From the NCBI RefSeq assembly GCF_004323185.1, contig NZ_NAPS01000002.1:854753-895123 (forward strand): a stretch of 40,371 nucleotides of DNA, in the 5' to 3' direction. The stretch is from Westiellopsis prolifica IICB1. GTDB taxonomy: Bacteria > Cyanobacteriota > Cyanobacteriia > Cyanobacteriales > Nostocaceae. This document shows positions 1 through 7,249 of this stretch, piece after piece. Each line of letters begins with the position of its first letter. Position 1 is the stretch's first letter. Both the position numbers and the translations under genes were made by a program. The notes beneath the pieces were generated by a model, which was not told where the DNA came from, made no database searches, and worked only from the letters and a program-made list of their open reading frames with translations.

Positions 1-120
1 ATTTCTGGGTTCGCCGAAATCATTTCTGGGTTCGCCGAAATCATTTCTGGGTTCGCCGAAATCATTTCTTGATGCACCGAAATCATTTCTTGATGCACCG
101 AAATCATTTTTGGGTTCACT
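1..120. repeat. 21-bp tandem repeat, five full copies plus a partial one
   Basis: Three identical 21-bp units (ATTTCTGGGTTCGCCGAAAT plus C) at 1-63 are followed by two copies of a variant unit in which the middle reads TTGATGCACCG (64-105), then a decayed partial copy to about 120. Neighbouring units join in a small palindrome, GAAATCATTTC. There are no spacers, so it is not a CRISPR array. It lies downstream of the SulP stop codon and may continue beyond the window edge. Confidence 0.9.
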
Positions 121-170
121 GATAACTGATAAGTTGTCTCCCTTGTCCAGAATGTCTTCCTTGTCCCCAA

Positions 171-1709
171 TCAAGCCACTTGACTAGAACTTGATCTCAA
201 ATTAACAACGTGTTCTGGGACTCCAGATTTACAAACAGTTGTGTGGCTATCATGATTTAGCCCAGCGATTGTGACATGCTTATTGAGGCGGTGATATTTA
301 CTTACTACCTTGGCGATCGCATTGGCTGCGGCCTGATCCCATACATGGGAACGATGAAAATCAATGACTACGTTGTCTGTATCTGTAGTATATTCAAACA
401 ATTCTACAAACTGGTTCGCGGAACCAAAGAACAATTGACCGTGAATGTAATACACTTTGTTTTCATCACGATCAATGCTGACTGTAGTCCCAATTTGAGA
501 TGCTTGCCAGCCAAATATTAATAAGTTCAGAATTACTCCTGCTAGTACGCCTTTAGCTAAGTCATGTGTAACTAGTGCAACTATGACTGTAAAAGGCATG
601 ACTAATGCTTCTGGTAGTGGTGTCTTCCGTAATACCTTCAAAGACTTCCAGTCGAATGTTTCAAAGGACACCATAATCATCACACCAACCAATGCAGCCA
701 TGGGAATTTGCTGTACAATATCCCGCAGTACGAAGATAGAAAACAACAAAAACGCACCAGAAACGAAGGTAGATAAACGTCCTTTCGCACCACATCTAGT
801 ATTGATAACAGATTGTCCGACCATACCACAGCCTGCCATCCCACCCATTAAGCCAGTAACTGCATTAGCTATTCCTTGACCTTTTGTTTCTCGATTCTTA
901 GAGGTGCGAGTGTCAGTCAGTTCATCGACCAAAGCAGCTGTTAACAATGATTCTAATAGTCCGACGATCGCTAATGTCAGTGAGTAAGGTAGAATAATCA
1001 TGAATGTTTCTGGGGAGAAACTAACCTGGGGTATATGTAACACAGGTAAGTTGCGTGTAATTTCTCCAATATCTCCGACTCTACGAATATCCAAATCCAT
1101 TGCGATCGCAACAATGGTCATAGCAATAATTGCTATAAGTGGTGAAGGAATGCTCTTTGTCAGACGTGGAAATAAGTAGACAATCGCCAGTGTGACGGCT
1201 ACCATCACATACATTTGCCAAGGTTCCCCAGCAAATAACCTTAACTGAGCGGTAAAAATGAGAATTCCTAAAGCATTAACAAATCCAGCAATGGCAGATT
1301 GAGGAATAAAACTGAAGCATCTTTCTAACTTCAAAACCCCAATTGAAAATTGAATAATTCCTGTCAAAATGGTAGCAGCAAATAAATATTCAACTCCATG
1401 CTTTTCAACCAATGTTGTCATCAGTAACGCCATTGAGCCAGTTGCCGCTGATATCATAGCTGGGCGTCCTCCTACCAAGGAAATGATCACTGCCATACAA
1501 AAAGATGTATACAGTGCTACCATGGGGTTAACTTTGGCGATCGCGGCAAATGCCAAAGATTCTGGAATCAGCGCTAATGCTACTGTTGCACCTGCAAGTA
1601 CCTCAGTTTTAATTTTAGATAGATGCAGATTACTCGTTATTTTTCTCTGCAAGCATTGAATTTTTGTTCCCTGTTTTTTGTTAGGGTTTTCTCGTCGATG
1701 GAAAAGCAT
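171..1709 (-). CDS. SulP family inorganic anion transporter with C-terminal STAS domain
   Basis: Predicted inner-membrane anion transporter of 512 residues, an ordinary SulP length. After about 35 polar residues comes the SulP core: the region around residues 38-60 has the PESLAFAAIA signature, followed by GGRPAMISAATGSMALL and about ten further hydrophobic segments to about residue 405. The last 100 residues form a STAS-like domain (KVYYIHGQLFFGSANQF, then VVIDFHRSHVWDQAAANAI). SulP proteins carry sulfate, bicarbonate or other anions. In cyanobacteria, BicA is the bicarbonate member, but this sequence looks closer to the general SulP/YchM-type branch, so the substrate is open. It is divergent from the ABC permease starting at 2034, with 324 bp between them. 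Confidence 0.9.
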   Translation of the reverse strand: MLFHRRENPNKKQGTKIQCLQRKITSNLHLSKIKTEVLAGATVALALIPESLAFAAIAKVNPMVALYTSFCMAVIISLVGGRPAMISAATGSMALLMTTLVEKHGVEYLFAATILTGIIQFSIGVLKLERCFSFIPQSAIAGFVNALGILIFTAQLRLFAGEPWQMYVMVAVTLAIVYLFPRLTKSIPSPLIAIIAMTIVAIAMDLDIRRVGDIGEITRNLPVLHIPQVSFSPETFMIILPYSLTLAIVGLLESLLTAALVDELTDTRTSKNRETKGQGIANAVTGLMGGMAGCGMVGQSVINTRCGAKGRLSTFVSGAFLLFSIFVLRDIVQQIPMAALVGVMIMVSFETFDWKSLKVLRKTPLPEALVMPFTVIVALVTHDLAKGVLAGVILNLLIFGWQASQIGTTVSIDRDENKVYYIHGQLFFGSANQFVELFEYTTDTDNVVIDFHRSHVWDQAAANAIAKVVSKYHRLNKHVTIAGLNHDSHTTVCKSGVPEHVVNLRSSSSQVA

Positions 1710-2033
1710 ATCTAACCCTGCTACTGTGGTATGGCTGTGTAGCTCTGAATTGGCAAACTAAAAATTAATTGCTTCAAAAATGTAATTAATGCAGATATCA
1801 TCAAGTGTTTGATAGACCTGTATGAACCAATGAAAGGCAAGTGCATTAGTATTAGATAAAAATCAAAACTAAGCTATTTTTACACTATTAAAGCCATATA
1901 TTTCCGATATATTTGTCAAGCAATTATGATTTTGATTTCCTCTTCATACTGTGATGAATATGTATAAAATTTCAATCAAGGCATTGATATTGACCCTATA
2001 AACCCTAAATTACGACTCTCTCTAGTTAGCTTT
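1710..2033. other. Divergent intergenic region, promoters only presumed
   Basis: AT-rich 324-bp gap between the divergently transcribed SulP gene and ABC permease. It must hold both promoters, but I see no convincing -35/-10 pair, operator or conserved RNA motif. No ORF of substance. Confidence 0.5.
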
Positions 2034-2864
2034 ATGAAATTTTCTTTACCAATAGGAAAGGGACTTTTGTATGTCCTGTTGACGCTGTACGCTATAGTCA
2101 CCATCATCCCGTTTTTGTGGGCGCTTTCGGCATCCTTTAAACCTCTATCTGAAATAGTTAGCGGCGCAGCTAATTTTTTACCTCAAAACTTTACTCTTGA
2201 AAATTACAAGCAAATTTTTCTGCAAGAACCACTATTTCTGCGTTGGTTGTTCAATAGTGTAGTTATTGCGATTTGCGTCACTATTTTAAACTTGCTGTTC
2301 AATTCAATGGCTGGTTATGCCCTAGCAAGATTGCGGTTTCGGGGTAGACATTTTTGGTTTTTACTGATTTTGGCAGTACTCGCAGTACCAGCACAAGTCA
2401 CACTCATTCCAACATTTTTGATTTTAAAAGCTTTCGGCTGGCTGAATTCCTATCAAGGTATGATTGTTCCAAGTATGGTGAATGCCACTTTTATTTTCAT
2501 GATGCGGCAGTTTTTTGTTAATTTTCCTAAAGAATTAGAGGAAGCTGCTGCACTTGACGGTTTAGCTCCTTTGGGAATTTTCTGGCGTATTGTTTTACCT
2601 TTGGCAAAACCAGCATTGGCGGCGCAGGTAGTTTTTGTTTTTATGGGTAGTTGGAATAATTTCTTGTTGCCTGTGGTGATACTGTTTGATCCGGAGATGT
2701 TTACTCTGCCTTTGGGTTTGAATTCTTTCAAAGGTCAGTATATTAGCTATTGGAACTACATCATGGCAGCTTCAATGGTGTTTACTCTGCCAGCTTTAGC
2801 TATTTATGCTTTTTTCAATCGGTACTTTATTCAAAGTGTGACTTTTACAGGAGGAAAAGGGTAG
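2034..2864 (+). CDS. Carbohydrate ABC transporter permease (MalG-type)
   Basis: Inner-membrane permease of 276 residues with six predicted membrane segments. The first hydrophobic segment (about residues 12-32) is followed by the periplasmic stretch ENYKQIF that is usual in MalG/LacG-type permeases. The cytoplasmic EAA loop that docks the ATPase is clear near residues 168-193 (EEAAALDGLAPLGIFWRIVL followed by PLAKP). Such a protein normally works with a MalF-type partner, a solute-binding protein and an MsmX/UgpC-type ATPase, none of which is adjacent. A second, different MalG-type permease lies at 36912-37739. The sugar cannot be told from sequence. No strong Shine-Dalgarno precedes the ATG. 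Confidence 0.92.
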   Translation: MKFSLPIGKGLLYVLLTLYAIVTIIPFLWALSASFKPLSEIVSGAANFLPQNFTLENYKQIFLQEPLFLRWLFNSVVIAICVTILNLLFNSMAGYALARLRFRGRHFWFLLILAVLAVPAQVTLIPTFLILKAFGWLNSYQGMIVPSMVNATFIFMMRQFFVNFPKELEEAAALDGLAPLGIFWRIVLPLAKPALAAQVVFVFMGSWNNFLLPVVILFDPEMFTLPLGLNSFKGQYISYWNYIMAASMVFTLPALAIYAFFNRYFIQSVTFTGGKG

Positions 2865-2895
2865 GAATTGGAAGGAAGTGTGGGGAGTAATGTAG

Positions 2896-2917
2896 AGACG
2901 CGCTGTTTGAAGCGTCT
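2896..2917. repeat. Small palindrome, AGACGC/GCGTCT family
   Basis: AGACGC and GCGTCT arms separated by a 10-nt loop, just after the ABC permease. It belongs to a family of short palindromes seen several times in this window (15559-15588, 15660-15703, 18830-18849, 36648-36675, 36706-36727). Confidence 0.6.
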
Positions 2918-3120
2918 GGGAAGTGTGGGAAAAATTATTTGACAAGTCTCTTCCAATACCCAATGCTCAATGCCCCATGCCCAATGCTCAATTGCGATCG
3001 CAACTTCTTTGACAGTAAAAATACTCATAATTCTATCCTAGTAGTTAGGGCAACAAATTGGCCTCCTAACGTGATATTTGTATAACAGCGACTTTATCTA
3101 TAATCTGTCAGTTAACATAC

Positions 3121-3400
3121 TTTATGGGTTGTCAACGACCCAGGTCTGAAGACACTAGGCTTCTAGCCTAAGACTTAAGACGATAGTTGACCAGACTAAG
3201 TACTTTGCGTACTACGTTAGAGGCAAGAGTTAAAGACCTACCAAGGAATGCGTAGCTAGTTCCTTGCTCTAGAACCGGGGGATTAAACAGATTTATTGGG
3301 TTAAGTCAGTGTCTTTCGGATAGTACCGACCTCTAACATTGTCGAAGCTAACTTTACCCCGCAAGGGAGGCTCTTCGGAGCAAAACCGTTATGTGTACAG
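3121..3400 (+). ncRNA. Candidate structured RNA (possibly HEARO/omega-RNA-like)
   Basis: No protein fits here, but nested complementary segments do. They include TAGGCT/AGCCTA (3156-3161 with 3165-3170), AGTAC/GTACT (3199-3203 with 3209-3213), AAGGAA/TTCCTT (3243-3248 with 3260-3265), a long-range GTTAGAGG/CCTCTAAC pair (3216-3223 with 3330-3337), CGGGG/CCCCG (3276-3280 with 3357-3361), and GCTC-TTCG-GAGC at 3370-3381 with a UUCG tetraloop. The nested order suggests one folded RNA about 280 nt long. The layout recalls the HEARO/omega RNA that precedes IscB-type nucleases, but no IscB ORF follows: the ATG at 3391 opens only 37 codons. The family label is a guess from general resemblance. The strand is inferred from the tetraloop and from that comparison. 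Confidence 0.4.
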
Positions 3401-3780
3401 GGCGAAAAATCTCAGTTCGTAATTGCCCGAACGAAAGTAGATTGCAAAACTACACGGGCTTGAGTAACCCCAAGGCAGTAATGGGAAATATTCAAGGCGA
3501 TTAAAATCGCCCGTGTCGTTTCGCTCTCAGGTCGCCCATACTCGCTCGTTTCCCGCATACCGTAAGGTCTTATGACATCCATCCTGTAGGAGGGATTTGA
3601 TCTGTATGCAACCGATTGCAACCAATATAGTTTAGTTCGTTGTTAGTGGTTGGTGGAACAAACAACAAACAACAAACAACAAACAAAAAACAAAAAAAAT
3701 TGACAACTGGCAGTTAACAACAAAAGATTGAGTATCGCGAGATTTAGCTGTGTTGAGCGTCAAAATCTTTAAGGGGAAAG
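3401..3780. other. Gene-free stretch between the RNA candidate and psbV
   Basis: Holds a perfect hairpin GGCGAT-TAAA-ATCGCC (3496-3511) and a block about 230 bp long whose base composition is less AT-rich than typical spacers here, with only short ORFs on either strand. The 69-codon minus-strand frame at 3412-3621 shows no domain I recognise. It could be a decayed mobile-element end. From about 3655 to 3700 there is an A/C-rich simple repeat (AACAAAC units). The psbV promoter must lie in the last ~100 bp, and AAGGGGAAAG just before 3781 is its ribosome-binding site. Confidence 0.5.
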
Positions 3781-4272
3781 ATGTTAAAAAGACTCATTGG
3801 CATTTTTGTAGCTACTGTGTTGCTGACTTTTCAGTTTGTTGTTGGTAGTGCAACAGCAGTGGAGATAGATCAAGCTTCACGCACAGTACAGTTAAATGAA
3901 AAGGGTGATACAGTTGTAATCAGCTTGAAACAGCTTACAGAAGGCAAGCGCTTGTTTAACAATACTTGCTCTCAGTGTCACCCTGGTGGAATCACCAAAA
4001 CCAACCAGAACGTAGGACTTGATCCTGAAGCTTTGGCATTGGCAACACCACCACGTAATAACATTGAAGGATTAGTGGATTACATGAAAAACCCCACTAC
4101 CTACGATGGAGAATATGAAATTTCTGAGTTACATCCCAGCATCAAGAGTGCTGATATTTTCACAGAAATGAGAAATCTGACTGATGATGATTTGAAAGCG
4201 ATCGCTGGCTATATTTTAGTGCAACCGAAAGTAATTGGTATCAAGTGGGGCGGCGGTAAAATTTATTACTAA
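3781..4272 (+). CDS. psbV: Photosystem II cytochrome c-550
   Basis: Extrinsic lumenal subunit of PSII that stabilises the Mn4CaO5 cluster. The 163-residue precursor has a signal peptide ending at Ala26 (A-T-A, then VEIDQ). The heme site CSQCH is at residues 63-67 and the second axial histidine is His118 in ELHPS. In mature numbering these become Cys37, Cys40, His41 and His92, exactly the known positions. The C-terminus GGGKIYY is typical. A purine-rich ribosome-binding site (AAGGGGAAAG) lies immediately upstream. It is followed by petE and petJ in the same direction, each with its own spacer, so they are probably separate transcripts. Confidence 0.98.
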   Translation: MLKRLIGIFVATVLLTFQFVVGSATAVEIDQASRTVQLNEKGDTVVISLKQLTEGKRLFNNTCSQCHPGGITKTNQNVGLDPEALALATPPRNNIEGLVDYMKNPTTYDGEYEISELHPSIKSADIFTEMRNLTDDDLKAIAGYILVQPKVIGIKWGGGKIYY

Positions 4273-4354
4273 GTTCCCAGTCACTAACATTAGTAGAGAC
4301 GCTATTATACTCTTACCTTGAAGCCGCTCTTACGAGTGTCTACGTGTCTGTACA

Positions 4355-4421
4355 ATAGTCATTAGTCTTTTGGTAAGTAGTCCGAGATGATTAGGGCTAC
4401 TTACGAAAAACTAATGACTAT
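4355..4421 (+). terminator. Long hairpin after psbV, probable terminator
   Basis: The arm ATAGTCATTAGT at 4355 pairs with ACTAATGACTAT ending at 4421, and an inner TAAGTAG/CTACTTA pair extends the stem. A T-rich tail (ATTTTTG) follows. It sits 83 bp after the psbV stop and fits a factor-independent terminator, though a small palindromic repeat element cannot be excluded. Confidence 0.65.
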
Positions 4422-4535
4422 ATTTTTGATTATCTTTCCAAAAAAAATTTTACATCTACGACATCTTGTCATATTTGGCGTTAATTTTATCTAAAATGAA
4501 TAGAGGAAAATAAAACTTGTTGATTGGAGAAGGCT

Positions 4536-4946
4536 ATGAAATTAATTGCGGCCGGCTTGCGTCGCTTTGGTCTAGCGGTATTGACAATCCTTTTAGTTGT
4601 TGGTAGCTTTGCTGTTTTCACTCCTAGTGCTGCTGCTGATACATATACAGTAAAACTTGGCAGTGATAAGGGAATGCTGGCGTTTGAGCCTGCAAAGTTA
4701 ACTGTCAAGCCAGGTGACACAATTAAATGGGTAAACAACAAAGTTCCTCCCCACAATGTTGTATTTGATCCTGCCCAGTCAAAAAGTGCTGATTTAGCAA
4801 AAGCTTGGACTCACAAGCAGTTGTTCATGAGTCCTGGGCAAGAGTATGAAACCACAATCCCCGCAGATGCTCCCAAGGGTGACTATACCTTCTACTGCGA
4901 TCCTCACCGTGGTGCTGGCATGGCTGGTAAACTGACTGTTGAATAA
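4536..4946 (+). CDS. petE: Plastocyanin precursor
   Basis: Blue copper protein of the thylakoid lumen that carries electrons from cytochrome b6f to PSI. From the ATG at 4536 the precursor has 136 residues: a signal peptide to Ala34 (P-S-A-A-A), then mature DTYTVKLGSDKG. Copper ligands are His73 (PPHN), Cys121, His124 (YCDPHRGAGM) and Met129. The frame is open upstream to a TTG at 4524, but GGAGAAGG at 4526-4533 is an obvious Shine-Dalgarno for the ATG at 4536, so I use that start. The mature protein is about 102 residues, slightly shorter than Anabaena plastocyanin. Its alternative, a c6-type cytochrome, is the next gene; in cyanobacteria the pair is usually switched by copper supply. Confidence 0.97.
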   Translation: MKLIAAGLRRFGLAVLTILLVVGSFAVFTPSAAADTYTVKLGSDKGMLAFEPAKLTVKPGDTIKWVNNKVPPHNVVFDPAQSKSADLAKAWTHKQLFMSPGQEYETTIPADAPKGDYTFYCDPHRGAGMAGKLTVE

Positions 4947-5035
4947 TTAGCAGACTCTGTGGAAAACTAGACTTGGTATACTCTTTGAGTGATGTTTTGC
5001 CACACTAAAAGAGAATGCACACTTAACTTAAACAC

Positions 5036-5107
5036 GATGACGAGTCTGATTCCTACTGTTGATGGTACTACAAGCCAAATGGCAAACTAGCGAATAGACT
5101 CGTCATC
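5036..5107. terminator. Perfect 12-bp inverted repeat after petE
   Basis: GATGACGAGTCT (5036-5047) is the exact reverse complement of AGACTCGTCATC (5096-5107), with a 48-nt loop containing a smaller GCC-AAAT-GGC hairpin. It lies about 90 bp after the petE stop, with no clean T-run. It could be a terminator, an RNA stabiliser for petE, or an element in the petJ leader. Confidence 0.5.
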
Positions 5108-5108
5108 T

Positions 5109-5144
5109 GATTTTAGATTTTAGATTTTAGATTTTAGATTTTAG
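5109..5144. repeat. Heptamer tandem repeat (GATTTTA)n
   Basis: Five copies of GATTTTA in tandem between petE and petJ, a typical short tandemly repeated repetitive (STRR) sequence of heterocystous cyanobacteria. Confidence 0.9.
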
Positions 5145-5326
5145 AAAACGGGGCATTTTGGCCCTCCTGTTGTAAGTGCTTTGCGTCCCCGAAAGGTAGC
5201 AAAAACTCCCACCACTAAAAGCGGGTAGAGTGTCAATAAAGTCGTGCCTGTTGACTAGGCCTTGAAAGCTTTGAACAACCATAGAATATTACTGAAAGGA
5301 TTTTTCAATGGCTGGAAGCTTATTGC

Positions 5327-5331
5327 GAGGT
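5327..5331 (+). promoter_or_regulatory. Shine-Dalgarno favouring the TTG start of petJ
   Basis: GAGGT lies 7 nt before TTG 5339. A competing AAAGGA at 5295-5300 precedes an ATG at 5308 in a different frame. Confidence 0.5.
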
Positions 5332-5338
5332 CAAGACT

Positions 5339-5671
5339 TTGAGATTAGTATTATTAATTTTGCTATTGTTTATTTTTATATTTATCAGTCCAGCACAGGC
5401 GGCCGAAATTTCTCCTGCTGCCAAAATATTTGCTTCTAACTGTGCCTCTTGTCATATTGGTGGTGGGAATGTCCTCATCGCTGAGAAAACCTTGAGAAAA
5501 GAAGCCTTGCAAAAGTATTTGGAAAATTACGATGTTAACTCACTAACAGCAATTATTCACCAAGTCAAAAACGGCAAAAATGCTATGCCTGCTTTTAAAA
5601 GCAAATTAAGCGAAGATGAAATTATCGAAGTAGCTAGTTACGTTTTTCAAAAAGCAGAACAGGGTTGGTAA
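5339..5671 (+). CDS. petJ: Cytochrome c6-type electron carrier
   Basis: Lumenal class I c-type cytochrome that can replace plastocyanin as donor to PSI. It has 110 residues from a TTG start: a very hydrophobic signal peptide ending P-A-Q-A, then heme motif CASCH (Cys35, Cys38, His39) and the methionine ligand Met83 in KNGKNAMPAF. The glutamine of IIHQVKNGK, present in true c6 and altered in c6A, is kept. No ATG is available: the frame is closed by a stop at 5282-5284 and contains no ATG before the mature domain. The TTG has a good GAGG upstream. An ATG at 5308 with its own AAGGA is out of frame, so a frameshift in the leader is the alternative. A c6-like paralogue rather than the main PetJ cannot be excluded. 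Confidence 0.88.
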   Translation: MRLVLLILLLFIFIFISPAQAAEISPAAKIFASNCASCHIGGGNVLIAEKTLRKEALQKYLENYDVNSLTAIIHQVKNGKNAMPAFKSKLSEDEIIEVASYVFQKAEQGW

Positions 5672-5738
5672 TCAGTTATCAGTTATCAGTTATCAGTTAT
5701 CAGTTATCAGTTATCAGCAATTTGTTAACTGATAACTG
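5671..5738. repeat. Heptamer STRR (ATCAGTT)n and hairpin between convergent genes
   Basis: About six and a half copies of ATCAGTT begin at the last base of the petJ stop. The last copy, CAGTTATCAG (5708-5717), pairs with CTGATAACTG (5729-5738), making a hairpin between petJ and the convergent TonB-like gene that could end transcription from both sides. Confidence 0.8.
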
Positions 5739-5746
5739 TTCACTGT

Positions 5747-7249
5747 TTACTGTTGATTTGAGTTTTCTCTTTCCTGTTTAACTTGACGTAGCTGTTGTAT
5801 CAGTTTTTGGTTGGAATTTTGACTGTTGTTATTAACTTGTGGTTGGGATAGTTTTGGTATGGGTTGAGTCTGATTTGTTCCTACTTGGGCTGATTGTATG
5901 GGTTGCTGCTGTTGGGGTGATGATTGATTTTGTGGAAGCGATCGCAAACGCTGTTTTAAATCCTGTTGTTCACTGGGGGATAACTGTGTTTTGGGTGTTT
6001 CCAAAATCGGCAATTTTTGAGGAACAAGTGCAGGTAATTTTGATGGAGTAGCTGTTACGGGATTTATATTATTATTCGGTAAGAAAGAGAGTCGAAATGG
6101 ATAATACTGGGGTTTGCCATTAGCCTGCACAGGATTTTTCTGGAAATAGTCCCTAAAATATTCCCGCGCTGCGACTTGAAGGCTAGATGAAACTGAATTA
6201 TCAAGAAATTCTATAGATTCTACTTTGCCGTCAGAGTATACCAAACCGCCCTCTATTTTGCCTTCCTGACCTCTTTGACCGCTAACGGTTTCGGAGATCA
6301 GTTTTTTGGTTTCAATGTTGGGGTATTGATCTCTGACTTTTCGCAATTGATCATTTAGAGAATTGATTTTCGCGATTTGCTGTGCCGTCTGGGATGTTGT
6401 TGCTGTTGATGGTAAATTGGGTGTCTGAGGTATTGTAGACTGCTGTGATTGCCATTGTGGTAGGTTTGTACCTCCCATTGCTAGGTTACTTCCTGATTGT
6501 GGAGTACTTATAGCAACTGGAAATTCCTGATTTGGCAATCCACTGGCAGGATTGGAGTTAGGAGTACTAGAGTTATTGGAATAAACCGAAGTCGGCGTGT
6601 TAGGTAAATTAGTGGGGATGTTAGCAGCTTGTATATCCGGCAAGTTTGTGGGGTATTGGGAGTTAGAAGAATTGACAGAAGAAGGTAGTGGTTGTGGTTT
6701 TCCTAAGTCAATTTCATCTTGCAAACGAGAAACTTTCCTGTCATTTACACGGGGAACAGTTGCTGTATTGTTCTGGTTGATGTCAAAATTCGTTTGTTCT
6801 ATTTGCAACTGGCTCTTCCTTGGTAAAGGTTGGACACTAACTCGATTAGGAGATACGGGAATAGAAGTTAGTGGGGGTTCAACCAGAGAAGTTGGTGATT
6901 GCTGTGGGGGTAAAGGTGTTGATTTGAGGGCAAAGTTGGGAAATGGCGGAACTTGCGCTTGTAGAGGAACTTGTCCAACTTGGGGAAGTTTTGCTTGTAA
7001 AGGAATCCCTGGTTGCTTGGGAAGCGCAGATGTAGTTGTCTGTGGTAAACGACTTTGATCAGCTTGGTTTAATTCAACAAGTCCGACGCCTGTTTTTGGT
7101 GTTTTTGTCTGTTTTGGTTGAGTTTCCATCTGCATCCACGGCAGAAATAATGCGATTACACCGTGGATACCAACAGAGGCTAATACTGCTATCCCTGTTG
7201 GCTGACTAAATATTTCTGGTATGCTTTTGAATACGGAAACGTATGACAT
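5747..7249 (-). CDS. TonB-like, proline/glutamine-rich envelope protein
   Basis: 500 residues. A single N-terminal membrane segment (about 19-39) carries Ser25-xxx-His29, the SxxxH motif that TonB uses to contact ExbB/ExbD. Then comes a long low-complexity region rich in Pro, Gln, Asn and Ser (about 45-290), typical of a periplasm-spanning arm. A more globular part follows (about 300-395) with EGKIEGGLVYSDGKVESIEF and QYYPFRLSF, resembling the beta-alpha-beta TonB C-terminal fold. About 100 further Q/P-rich residues end the protein, which is unusual because TonB normally stops after its folded domain. Likely role: energising outer-membrane transport. No receptor or ExbBD genes are nearby. Confidence 0.72.
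   Translation of the reverse strand: MSYVSVFKSIPEIFSQPTGIAVLASVGIHGVIALFLPWMQMETQPKQTKTPKTGVGLVELNQADQSRLPQTTTSALPKQPGIPLQAKLPQVGQVPLQAQVPPFPNFALKSTPLPPQQSPTSLVEPPLTSIPVSPNRVSVQPLPRKSQLQIEQTNFDINQNNTATVPRVNDRKVSRLQDEIDLGKPQPLPSSVNSSNSQYPTNLPDIQAANIPTNLPNTPTSVYSNNSSTPNSNPASGLPNQEFPVAISTPQSGSNLAMGGTNLPQWQSQQSTIPQTPNLPSTATTSQTAQQIAKINSLNDQLRKVRDQYPNIETKKLISETVSGQRGQEGKIEGGLVYSDGKVESIEFLDNSVSSSLQVAAREYFRDYFQKNPVQANGKPQYYPFRLSFLPNNNINPVTATPSKLPALVPQKLPILETPKTQLSPSEQQDLKQRLRSLPQNQSSPQQQQPIQSAQVGTNQTQPIPKLSQPQVNNNSQNSNQKLIQQLRQVKQERENSNQQ

Noticed and set aside
1-120. CRISPR-like array
   Set aside because: Units are directly adjacent with no unique spacers, and there is no cas gene in the window.
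3412-3621. 69-codon minus-strand ORF as a real gene or transposase end
   Set aside because: No recognisable domain, no ribosome-binding site, and it overlaps inverted repeats. Kept only as a possible remnant in the findings.
3121-3660. Group I or group II intron, tmRNA or RNase P RNA
   Set aside because: I see no domain V-like hairpin, no maturase, and none of the conserved tmRNA or RNase P core segments.
6597-7058. 153-codon plus-strand ORF rich in Gly and Cys
   Set aside because: Antisense to the Pro/Gln-rich arm of the TonB-like gene; composition artefact.
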